Source: Lachnospiraceae bacterium (GTDB lineage: Bacteria > Bacillota > Clostridia > Lachnospirales > Lachnospiraceae). Taken from it: a stretch of 64,000 bases of DNA. The notes under the pieces are model-generated. The model searched no databases, had not been told where the DNA came from, and saw nothing but the letters and a program-made list of their open reading frames with translations. Made by a program: the position numbers and the translations under genes. The stretch covers positions 45,936 to 109,935 of the forward strand of contig JAAUZZ010000007.1 in assembly GCA_014804345.1 (NCBI GenBank). Direction: 5' to 3'. Shown here in pieces: positions 1-8,436 of the stretch; the stretch's first letter is position 1, and each line of letters begins with the position of its first letter.

Positions 1-2
1 TG

Positions 3-1034
3 AGAATGCTGGAATGCGCTGACGGAATTATAGCGCTTGGTCTCGGCTCCGAATTTACGGAATATACGGACACTCTGAAAAAGAAAAGAGAGCGGTTTAA
101 AAGTTTTGAGAAAAACTCGGGAATGGTACTTAAACTCAATTCGGCAACGGGCAGCGTAGGCGGAATTTTGTTTGATTATATTAAAATGCTGACGCATATT
201 GATTTGATTCAATTTAACAAGATGCTTGGCATTATACAAAGACATGAGAAGGATATTTATGAGATTGCGGAGAGTATCGGATATCTTGACGCTGTGATTT
301 CGATTGATTATTTTAGGGCAGCGCTTCCGTATTCTTGTGTGCCGGTTCTGACAAAAGGAAAAAATGACACACTTGTCATAAAAGACGCTTTTCATCCGTG
401 TCTGGAAAATCCTGTCGCAAACAGCATCAGTCAGAATCGCGGAATGCTCGTCACTGGTTCAAATGCATCGGGCAAGTCGACGTTTTTAAAAACTGTGGCG
501 ATCAATGCAATTCTTGCACAGAGCATCAGCATTTGCTGCGCAAAGGCATACAGCGGAAATTATTACAGGATTTATTCGTCGATGTCGCTGCGCGACAGTC
601 TTGAAAGCGGTGAGAGTTATTATATGGTCGAGATTAAGGCGTTAAAACGGATTATTGACGCGGCAGATACAGAATGTCAAAATCCGCTTTTGTGCTTTGT
701 GGACGAGGTGCTCAGAGGCACCAACACAGTTGAGCGGATTGCGGCGTCGGTTCAGATTTTAAAGAAACTTTCAAAAAGAGGTATTTTTTGCTTTGCGGCA
801 ACGCATGATATTGAACTGACAAAGCTGCTTGTTGATGAATTTGATAACTGTCATTTTGAGGAGGAAGTAAAAGATGGCGATGTACTGTTTTCTTACAGAC
901 TTTTGCCGGGACGGTCACATACGCGGAATGCGATAAAGTTACTTGAGATTATCGGATTTTCGAAGGATATCATCAAACAAGCCGACAATATGGCAGGAGA
1001 TTTTCTGCGAACAGGGGAGTGGAGAAAAGTTTGA
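3..1034 (+). CDS. MutS-like DNA mismatch repair ATPase, 5' truncated
   Basis: This is the C-terminal part of a MutS-family protein; the frame is open to the left window edge, so the true start lies outside. It holds the ABC-type ATPase domain: Walker A GSNASGKST at about 455-480 and Walker B LLCFVDE followed by LRGTN at about 690-720. The T-H-D near 805 fits the conserved histidine of the family. The part before Walker A fits the MutS core and clamp. Stand-alone MutS-like ATPases lacking the mismatch-recognition domain are common in Clostridia, but the missing N-terminus prevents telling which subfamily this is. Family assignment is firm; the role in mismatch repair is inferred. Confidence 0.85.
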   Translation, partial: RMLECADGIIALGLGSEFTEYTDTLKKKRERFKSFEKNSGMVLKLNSATGSVGGILFDYIKMLTHIDLIQFNKMLGIIQRHEKDIYEIAESIGYLDAVISIDYFRAALPYSCVPVLTKGKNDTLVIKDAFHPCLENPVANSISQNRGMLVTGSNASGKSTFLKTVAINAILAQSISICCAKAYSGNYYRIYSSMSLRDSLESGESYYMVEIKALKRIIDAADTECQNPLLCFVDEVLRGTNTVERIAASVQILKKLSKRGIFCFAATHDIELTKLLVDEFDNCHFEEEVKDGDVLFSYRLLPGRSHTRNAIKLLEIIGFSKDIIKQADNMAGDFLRTGEWRKV

Positions 1035-1051
1035 GGTTGTGGGAGTGTAGG

Positions 1052-1888
1052 TTATTTTTCGTACTCTGCTAATTTAGCCTGAAGCATTGCAATCATGGAA
1101 TCTTTCTCGGCAAGAGAAGAATCTTTTTCTGCGATAATAGCATCTTTTTCCTTCATAAGACTTTTATAAGTCCGCAGAATGCGCTCGCCTTCTTCACGCA
1201 TCTGACACCAGTACCGCGCAACATCATCTTGGTTGAGATTATAAATTTCTTCAGAAGTTTCTTCGAAAATATCGTCTTTTTGTGCCAGCATTTTTAGATC
1301 CTCCCATGTTTTCGCTTTGAAAAGTTTAGCCCAGTAGTCAATTTTGTAGGCTTTGTCCTCTTCAGTTGCCAGTTCTATCTGATTTAAGTCTAACACATTT
1401 AGTGTAAAGTTGTCATTATAAATATAGTGTTTTTTGACATTCATCATTTTATTCATGGTATAAAATTCGGGGTAATCGGGAAATGGAGTAAAGTCAACGA
1501 TGCCGATGTGATATGCCGGTTTAATATGCGAATAGTCGTCGCCTTTTTCAAGATTGGTAAAGATGTCACAAAGATAGGAGAGAGCGCGGTCGTTCCAAAA
1601 GCTTTGCTGTAATACTTGCATTTCAAGATTTATGACTGCGGCATTGTCCAGCATTACTTTGATGTCAAGGACAAATGTTTTGGCGTTGAAGGAGTCACCC
1701 AGTTCAATCGGGTTGAGGAGCGCTACAGATTTTACATGCCGGGGATTGAGATGAAGAAGTGCACAGATCAGTTCTTTTAATACATTTTTGTTCTTTTGCA
1801 TCACGGCGCGAAACATATAATCGTTCATTAACGTATAATCGATTTTACCGGTTGCGTTTTGAAAAGTATTTTGTTGATTGTTGTTCAT
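1052..1888 (-). CDS. PD-(D/E)XK nuclease family transposase (Rpn-like)
   Basis: The protein has about 278 residues. The opening (DYTLMNDYMFRAVMQ, then the ELICALLHL stretch) and the core with FVLDIKVMLD followed by INLEMQV fit the PDDEXK_2 / Rpn group of putative transposase-nucleases, where the D and ExQ residues form the active site. The C-terminus carries three short repeats related to AEKDS and should form a coiled coil. The start at 1888 is chosen because AAAGGAAC sits at ribosome-binding distance upstream; an in-frame ATG further upstream lacks a site. These genes are scattered in many Clostridial genomes. Whether this copy is mobile cannot be told; no terminal repeats were seen. Confidence 0.8.
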   Translation of the reverse strand: MNNNQQNTFQNATGKIDYTLMNDYMFRAVMQKNKNVLKELICALLHLNPRHVKSVALLNPIELGDSFNAKTFVLDIKVMLDNAAVINLEMQVLQQSFWNDRALSYLCDIFTNLEKGDDYSHIKPAYHIGIVDFTPFPDYPEFYTMNKMMNVKKHYIYNDNFTLNVLDLNQIELATEEDKAYKIDYWAKLFKAKTWEDLKMLAQKDDIFEETSEEIYNLNQDDVARYWCQMREEGERILRTYKSLMKEKDAIIAEKDSSLAEKDSMIAMLQAKLAEYEK

Positions 1889-2002
1889 AGATATGTTCCT
1901 TTCTTTTGTGAAATGATTTGAATTAAGATATGTTTTCACTCATTCGTGAAACCTTATAGAATATCTGAATAGAAAATTTTGAAATGACCGTTGCGGTCAA
2001 AA

Positions 2003-2033
2003 TATGTTATAATTCGGAGTTGATTATAACATA
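2003..2033. repeat. 11 bp inverted repeat in an AT-rich intergenic region
   Basis: TATGTTATAAT at 2003-2013 is repeated inverted at 2023-2033 around a 9-nt spacer. It lies in the 647 bp gap (1889-2535) between the nuclease gene and the large surface-protein gene. It could be an operator or a weak stem. Nothing else recognisable was seen in this very AT-rich gap. Confidence 0.4.
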
Positions 2034-2535
2034 CTGTAATTGTGGAAACAAGTGTGATTTTTGACATTTCGGAAGCTTTATTCCCTTAATTTATACAATA
2101 TTATTTGCTATATGGCGGTATGAAAAACGTAAAATTAAATATTGGCACGAAAGAGTTTTTGTGGTGGAAAAAGTGACGATAAACGGTACTAAATGCAATA
2201 TTCTAACGAATGGTATGATACCGCGATACAATTCCATCTATGATAGTAAATATTCGTAGACAGCTTTATTACAGGGCTTTCTACGGATTTTTTAATAGTT
2301 AAAAATATAGCCATCTTTTTTTTATAAAGATTAGGCAAGATTATTAAAAATATAATTACAAAAAATGTTAATTGTTATTAATTGACGAAAACAATATGAC
2401 GATATAAGATATAAATAGTAGTCTAGCCTACGAAAAATGTTGATTATAGTGTAAAAGGATGTATGATGAAACCACCTGTTTCAAAATAAGTTATTAAGCA
2501 GTGTAATCATTGACTTGAAAGTGAGGAGATTAGGA

Positions 2536-5500
2536 ATGGAACGTCTGAAAAAGGAAGGAAAGCGATTATTGTCGTTGCTTGTAGTGATTGCGATTATTGT
2601 GGTTTCTGTTTCACAGGAGCGCTTAACGGTGCATGCAGCTGAAATCGGCGAATACAGTATGGAATTTGATGCGTCAGAGGAGGATGAAGCCGAGCAATTC
2701 ATACCGGAGTCAGTAGAAATAGAGGAAACTGAACAGCTTGTACTTGAAACAATACAGGCGAAGGAAATCGAAATAGAAGAAAGCAGCATGACAAAAGACC
2801 GGATGATGTCTGAACCGATAGCTGCCACGGAAGAAACTTCGTTCACAGAAACCGAAGAAACAACCTTAATGCAGGGTGTGGAATCAGAGACAGAAATGGA
2901 AGAAATGGAAGAAACGGAAGAAACGGAAGTGCTGCAAAATGAATCGGAAAGCACTTCACTGGACACACAATTAGTAGCAATCCATTTTTCGGGAGACAAT
3001 GTTACCATAAAAGATTTCGACGGAAACATCATTGAGCATGAACTGCTTGTGGCAAAGGGAACAAAAGCAGTGGTATTTTCAGTTGAACCGTCAGAGGGCT
3101 ATGTAGTAAAAAGCGTGAAAGCGGACGAAGAAAATTTCCAAGTTTCATTTAAGGAGGGAACATCTGCCAACCAGTATATCGCATCTCCAGATGATAGAGA
3201 GAATGGATATGTAGGCGATAAATGGATACATATTGAAACCGTGCCGGCGGAAAACCATACAATGCATATTTTTTATCCTTCTGCTCTTGTTTCGGATTGT
3301 ATGGAAGACGTTATTATTGCAAACGGTGATGTATGGAGAGAGGACTGCCCTGAGGATATGACTGTTTCCAACGCATCTGACATTGGTGTATACATAAAAA
3401 TCGGGAAAACGCAAGGATCTGCAATATGGATTCCGGAAATATCTGTCACTTTTTTCAATGAAGATAACATTGGCTATACAAAAACGCTGTCATATCAAAG
3501 AGACATAAATTCCATGAACACAAAAGAAAAGGAATTGTTACAGCAAGGATACTATATTTTTCATTTGGGACAACGGTATAACATTTTTAGCATATCAATT
3601 GATTTAAATGAATGCTATCAGGTACAGACTGTAACAACAGGATTTCCGGGAAACGTCCGCATTTTCAACTACATACCGGATGGTTATGACGCTCAAGGCA
3701 ATGAAAAATGGCGTAAAGAAGAGATAAAAGATACGTTTGTGACAGAACGTAATAAAGCGACTTTTTTACAGGCAGAGTGGGAAGATACATCGGATCATGC
3801 GTATAAATGGTGCAAACTAAATGTTCTTTCGGATTGGAAAACATCTATTAAAAACATAACTATGGAGGGCATTGAGGGAGAAGTACAGGAAATATTTATC
3901 TCCGAAGAAACAACAATAGAGTTTGTGTTAAATCCCCATACAATATCTTTTGGGTATTATATAGGCGATCTTACGGATATCAGCGTAGGTAGCGGCGCGA
4001 AATTGTCTGAAGATCAGCGAACCATTGAAGTATATGGTGGAGATAATGTATCGCTGAACTTTTCACTTATCGATGGATTACAACTGAACAAAGTAATCGA
4101 TCGTTCCGGGGCAAAATGGTCCGTGCAGGAGAAGGATGGTAAATATACAATTACGCTCAATGATATGGAGGCGCTTTATAACATAAAAGAAATCGGTATC
4201 AGCGTATTAGATTTACAGGATCGGTTTTCATTGTCTGACGCGAGGGCAGGGTGTCAGATAACAAGCTATAAATTCAAAAATATCAAAAGTGGTATCCCTG
4301 TCTATACCGGAGAAGCGATTGAAGTCGAAACTATGACATTAAGTGCGATCACTCCTAATCGTGAAAATGGTTCAGGGTCCAGAACAGTGACACTTTCTAT
4401 GGATAAAGATTTTACTGTTTCATACGTCAATAACATCAATGCCGGAGAGGCTCGAGTGCTTCTTACGGCGATGCCGGATTCCTATGATTTTCGGGGAAGC
4501 ATTGCGTATTCTTTTACGATTCATAAGGCAGAAGCTCTGCAAAGACAGGAAAAAACACTTCAGGTAGAAACAGGGAATCAGCAGTATACACATCAGATAA
4601 ACCTTTCGGAACTGTTTCAGATAAAACAACCGAATGGGCAGGAACTTATCCCTCTGGGTTATAGGATTGAGTATTGTGATAAAGGAGATGTACTGATTCC
4701 TGATAAGGATCCGCTTCTTAAGGGAAACATACTCACCTATACGATCCGTGATGGTGCGGATAAAAATTCTCCTATGGCGGATTTGTCGGTTGCCGCTTTT
4801 TTTGACAATTATCAGGATTGTGAGTTGATAATCCATATACAGGCAGTCCAAAAACAAAAGATGACGCTTGGCGGAACGGTAACCGTATCAGATAAAGAGT
4901 ATGACGGCAAAGGAGTTTCACTCAATGCGGACGGGCTGCGGATTTTATCTATTGAAGGGACAAATGATTCAATTTCGGAAAAACTGTTAAATCAAATTAA
5001 AGAAACACTGGACTATCGCTATACAGGAATAAATGGCACCGTATATACTTCAAATAACGCGCCAACGGACGTAGGAACATACAAAGTAGAAGCAAAAGTT
5101 TCTGAAGATAATCCGGACTTTAAATCAGAGTATATGGATGTCGGAACATTTCGGATAAGTCAAAGAAAGGTCAGCGTTATTGCGGATGATGTGAAGCTGT
5201 ATTTGCAAGATACAATACCGACACAATATAGTTATCACACAGACGGTCTAGCGAAAGGTGATGTTGTAAGTACAAAACCACTTGTAAGCTGCAATATACA
5301 AAGTGCAGATGTATTGACAGAGTATCCGGTAAATGTTGACGTAGCAGTCGTGAAAATAGCCAATGCTACAGGAAAAGACGTGACAGCCAACTATGTTATT
5401 GCAGGACAGGAAGGTAAATTAGCAGTGCGTGAGCCCGAACAGGGCAGCTATTCGGTCATATACACATGGGTAGATCCTCTGGATCCTCTGAATACGCAAA

Positions 5501-7743
5501 AAGATATCAGACGTTCCGGAAACGAGTCGGGAAAACTAATCAAAAAGCCGATAGACCCGACAGCGGACGGATACATATTTTTAGGTTGGTATACGGACGA
5601 AACGTCAGACAGAGAATGGGATTTCGACACAGATGTTATCCAAGGCAACCTGACCCTCTATGCCGGATGGTCAAAGCATGCGGTTGAGAGTGGCGGTATG
5701 GCGTTATGTGTGCAGGAAATTCTGCCGCAGACATACACCGGAAAGGCGATTAAACCTACAGTTGTTGTATATGCGGCCGACGGTAAGATACGCCTGAAAT
5801 ACAAAACAGATTACACAATAACTTATAAAAATAATATCAATGCGGATACAAAAGCATTTCCGGTTGAAGTACCGCAAGGTGGAATCGGCGAAACATTAGG
5901 TGACACAACACAGGGATTTAACAGTGCTTTACCTTATGTCATCATTCAAGGAAAAGGCAATTATACAGGAACCGTTTATGTCAATTTCCATATTCGTCCG
6001 GCAGATATTGCAACAGTACAGACGAATGCATCGGAATATGTCTTAAAATATACGGATCAGTTTGAGGAAAATCCCGGCAAATATGGAACGGTTGTAACGC
6101 AGTTTAAATACAAAAAGAAAGGGTTGGGATACAATAAAGATTATACACTTGCGGTTCAGAAAGTGGACGGCGAATCTGCCACCGTGCCGTTGAATGCGAA
6201 AGGACAGCTTCCTCTGACAGCGGGTGCGTATCAGGTTACGATTGCCGGAAAAAACAATTTTACCGGTGAGATAACGAAAAACGTGTATGTTGCAGATAAA
6301 ACACGGTTGTTTAAAAATGCAAAGGTTACCTGTAAAGCGGTAATATCCAATGCCACAAAGGAAAAACTGGAAGCTGGCATACAGCCTGAAAACCTTGTGG
6401 TGAATATGAATGGCATCGTTCTTACAGAAGCAGACTATACAGTTGAGTGTACCAATAATCATGCAATCGGCATCGCGACGGTGAATGTGAGACCAAAAGG
6501 AAGCGACTACATAGGCTCAAAGAGTATTACATTTAAAATCAATGGAACCGATTTCAAGGAAAGCACCATACAAATGTCCGGATGGCAGGATGAAATGCCA
6601 TATACAGGCAAAGCTCTGACTCAGAACAATGTTGTACTCAAAACAAATGATGGTAGAGTTCTGACATATGGAGAGGATTATTTCATCAGCTACAAAAATA
6701 ACATCAAAAAGGGCGCCGCACAGATGGTATTTACAGCAAATCCTGCTTCCGGGTACAGCGGAAGCTTCAGCAAAAAATTTAAGATAGCGCCTATGGATTT
6801 AGAGGCAGCCATTAATGAAGGTATGATTTCAGTAAATGGTGCAGAGAAGACAGCTTCGGGGTGGAAGTTGTTGGAAAGCGTGCCCTATCAAAAGAGAGGT
6901 GTTGAACCAAAAGACAAAGTTTCACTGCAATTAACGATATCCGATACTGTTCTAAGATTTGGAAAAGACATGGATTATACTGTAAAGTATACCAATAATA
7001 AGACCGTTTCAGATGGAACGGCATATATGACACTGAAAGGTATAGGTAACTATACAGGAAGCATAGACATCTATTTTGATATTACGAAGGCTTCGCTTTT
7101 CCGAAGTTATCAGGAGGGCAGGGTGACCATAACAACAGCGTCAATTAAGGTATCATATCCTTACGGACGGCATTACGAGGATTATGGTGATGGATATGGA
7201 GAATGGATAGAGGATAGCTTAAAAGATCCGGACCGTAAATTTGAACCTGCAATAACGATAAAAGATGGAAACGCTGCCTTGAAAAAGGATGTGGATTTTA
7301 CCGTCGAATATATTGGAAATACAAGAAGTGACCTGGAAGGTGGTGATGTTCTTGTAGCGGTAATTAAAGGCATAGGAGCATATGGCAATGATGATGATGA
7401 GATTGAACTGAATGTATCAGTTAATCGAAGTGTTCTTTCTGCCGCTAAAGTTGAAGTTACTTATGAGAATGCGTTTTCCTATACCGGAGAACAAATCATG
7501 CCGGAAGTCGAGGAAGTCAGATATAAGACTTTTAATGGATATGGAAGAGAGGATGACGAAGATTATGAGCCGCCTGAATGGGAAACACTCAAGCAAGACG
7601 AGGATTATAGGATTGAGTATACGAAAAATATTGCCAAAGGTACCGGTACCATTAAGATTGTCGGTATCGGCGGTTATACGGGCAGTGTATCCAAATCATT
7701 TAAAATCAATTCCAAGGCAATATATAACAAAATATCTGATTGA
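2536..7743 (+). CDS. Very large secreted repeat-rich surface protein
   Basis: The product has 1735 residues. An N-terminal signal peptide (basic MERLKKEGKR, then a hydrophobic LLVVIAIIVVSV core, ending near VHAAE) precedes an acidic Glu/Thr-rich linker up to about residue 145. Residues around 970-1050 match an InlB-type B repeat (TADGYIFLGWYTD, LTLYAGW). The rest is a series of modules sharing YTG-K-A near the front, DYTI-YKNN in the middle and G-NYTGT at the end, a pattern common in Lachnospiraceae cell-surface proteins. No LPXTG sorting signal or membrane anchor is visible at the C-terminus, so it may be secreted or held non-covalently. ATG 2536 follows GAGGAG at 2523-2528, which decides it over the upstream TTG at 2515. 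Binding partner unknown. Confidence 0.8.
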   Translation: MERLKKEGKRLLSLLVVIAIIVVSVSQERLTVHAAEIGEYSMEFDASEEDEAEQFIPESVEIEETEQLVLETIQAKEIEIEESSMTKDRMMSEPIAATEETSFTETEETTLMQGVESETEMEEMEETEETEVLQNESESTSLDTQLVAIHFSGDNVTIKDFDGNIIEHELLVAKGTKAVVFSVEPSEGYVVKSVKADEENFQVSFKEGTSANQYIASPDDRENGYVGDKWIHIETVPAENHTMHIFYPSALVSDCMEDVIIANGDVWREDCPEDMTVSNASDIGVYIKIGKTQGSAIWIPEISVTFFNEDNIGYTKTLSYQRDINSMNTKEKELLQQGYYIFHLGQRYNIFSISIDLNECYQVQTVTTGFPGNVRIFNYIPDGYDAQGNEKWRKEEIKDTFVTERNKATFLQAEWEDTSDHAYKWCKLNVLSDWKTSIKNITMEGIEGEVQEIFISEETTIEFVLNPHTISFGYYIGDLTDISVGSGAKLSEDQRTIEVYGGDNVSLNFSLIDGLQLNKVIDRSGAKWSVQEKDGKYTITLNDMEALYNIKEIGISVLDLQDRFSLSDARAGCQITSYKFKNIKSGIPVYTGEAIEVETMTLSAITPNRENGSGSRTVTLSMDKDFTVSYVNNINAGEARVLLTAMPDSYDFRGSIAYSFTIHKAEALQRQEKTLQVETGNQQYTHQINLSELFQIKQPNGQELIPLGYRIEYCDKGDVLIPDKDPLLKGNILTYTIRDGADKNSPMADLSVAAFFDNYQDCELIIHIQAVQKQKMTLGGTVTVSDKEYDGKGVSLNADGLRILSIEGTNDSISEKLLNQIKETLDYRYTGINGTVYTSNNAPTDVGTYKVEAKVSEDNPDFKSEYMDVGTFRISQRKVSVIADDVKLYLQDTIPTQYSYHTDGLAKGDVVSTKPLVSCNIQSADVLTEYPVNVDVAVVKIANATGKDVTANYVIAGQEGKLAVREPEQGSYSVIYTWVDPLDPLNTQKDIRRSGNESGKLIKKPIDPTADGYIFLGWYTDETSDREWDFDTDVIQGNLTLYAGWSKHAVESGGMALCVQEILPQTYTGKAIKPTVVVYAADGKIRLKYKTDYTITYKNNINADTKAFPVEVPQGGIGETLGDTTQGFNSALPYVIIQGKGNYTGTVYVNFHIRPADIATVQTNASEYVLKYTDQFEENPGKYGTVVTQFKYKKKGLGYNKDYTLAVQKVDGESATVPLNAKGQLPLTAGAYQVTIAGKNNFTGEITKNVYVADKTRLFKNAKVTCKAVISNATKEKLEAGIQPENLVVNMNGIVLTEADYTVECTNNHAIGIATVNVRPKGSDYIGSKSITFKINGTDFKESTIQMSGWQDEMPYTGKALTQNNVVLKTNDGRVLTYGEDYFISYKNNIKKGAAQMVFTANPASGYSGSFSKKFKIAPMDLEAAINEGMISVNGAEKTASGWKLLESVPYQKRGVEPKDKVSLQLTISDTVLRFGKDMDYTVKYTNNKTVSDGTAYMTLKGIGNYTGSIDIYFDITKASLFRSYQEGRVTITTASIKVSYPYGRHYEDYGDGYGEWIEDSLKDPDRKFEPAITIKDGNAALKKDVDFTVEYIGNTRSDLEGGDVLVAVIKGIGAYGNDDDEIELNVSVNRSVLSAAKVEVTYENAFSYTGEQIMPEVEEVRYKTFNGYGREDDEDYEPPEWETLKQDEDYRIEYTKNIAKGTGTIKIVGIGGYTGSVSKSFKINSKAIYNKISD

Positions 7744-7804
7744 CCCGTTGTTACCCTGTTTATGTTATCTATTTCGTGGATATAATTAGAACAGAATTAA
7801 CCGC

Positions 7805-7834
7805 TTGACGAAATGACAGATGCAGTGGTATGAT
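7805..7834 (+). promoter_or_regulatory. Sigma-A type promoter for the small membrane peptide
   Basis: TTGACG (7805-7810) and TATGAT (7829-7834) are separated by 18 bp, about 85 bp upstream of the ATG at 7918. Confidence 0.5.
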
Positions 7835-7917
7835 ATTACTATACGATTTAGAAAATACAAATGCGTTGGTCATTTTGCAGACAAAATGGCTGTCAGCAGA
7901 TTGAGAGGTAGAAGGTT

Positions 7918-8061
7918 ATGGCAAATTTAATAGAATTTTTAAGAATGACATTATCGTATCTTTTAACGTTTGCAGTAATTGTTGTGGTAGCGGGAGTTGG
8001 CGGATTTATCGGCGTTAAGTGCTGGAAACCGAAATCAAAGTCTGAGAAATTGGAAGATTAA
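7918..8061 (+). CDS. Small single-pass membrane peptide
   Basis: The 47-residue peptide starts MANLIEFLRM and has one strongly hydrophobic segment (about residues 12-33) followed by a basic, hydrophilic tail ending KSEKLED. GAGAGGTAGAAGG precedes the ATG at a normal distance, a promoter lies upstream and an intrinsic terminator follows, so this looks like a complete monocistronic gene. The layout resembles small hydrophobic toxin-like or regulatory membrane peptides of Firmicutes, but no family is recognised and no antisense RNA was identified. Confidence 0.6.
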   Translation: MANLIEFLRMTLSYLLTFAVIVVVAGVGGFIGVKCWKPKSKSEKLED

Positions 8062-8093
8062 TAACAATATTTTTATAATAAGAAGAAAGCTTA

Positions 8094-8126
8094 AAAAACG
8101 CAGGCTGCTGAGTCTGCGTTTTTTTA
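8094..8126 (+). terminator. Intrinsic terminator
   Basis: AAACGCAG and CTGCGTTT form a stem around a 10-nt loop and run into seven or more T residues. It ends the small-peptide transcript. Confidence 0.85.
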
Positions 8127-8204
8127 TGCGCAAACCCATGCAGAGGAAAAGTCAATAGCAAATTTACATAAATAATTTTGTTTATTACTGTCCAATATCA
8201 CGAA

Positions 8205-8233
8205 TTGACATATTATGTAAAGTATTCTATACT
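8205..8233 (+). promoter_or_regulatory. Consensus promoter of nrdD-nrdG
   Basis: TTGACA (8205-8210) and TATACT (8228-8233) are 17 bp apart. The predicted start point, near 8240, falls at the edge of the first NrdR box, which fits repression by blocking RNA polymerase. Confidence 0.8.
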
Positions 8234-8242
8234 AATAAAAGC

Positions 8243-8290
8243 GCACTATATATTGCGTTTGAAACAGGCGTTACACACAATATATTCAAA
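8243..8290 (+). promoter_or_regulatory. Tandem NrdR boxes upstream of nrdD
   Basis: Two 16-bp sites, at 8243-8258 and 8275-8290, match the NrdR box pattern acaCwATATwGtgt in most positions. They lie 32 bp apart start to start, three helical turns, which is the usual arrangement for the ATP-cone repressor NrdR. This predicts control of the anaerobic ribonucleotide reductase by dATP/ATP through NrdR. The nrdR gene itself is not in the window. Confidence 0.75.
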
Positions 8291-8436
8291 AAATGAAATA
8301 ATATTTATGGTAACTGTGGGAATATTCTGAAAATATAGTGTGGGCTACATAACGGATAAGTTGATTGTCTGTAAGAGTGTGTGTGCGTTGCGCGCGGTTT
8401 GTTTACAGATACATCAAAGATGGGGGAATGAATAAA

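Noticed and set aside
1052-1888. PD-(D/E)XK transposase gene considered as part of an insertion sequence
   Set aside because: No terminal inverted repeats or target duplications were found around it.
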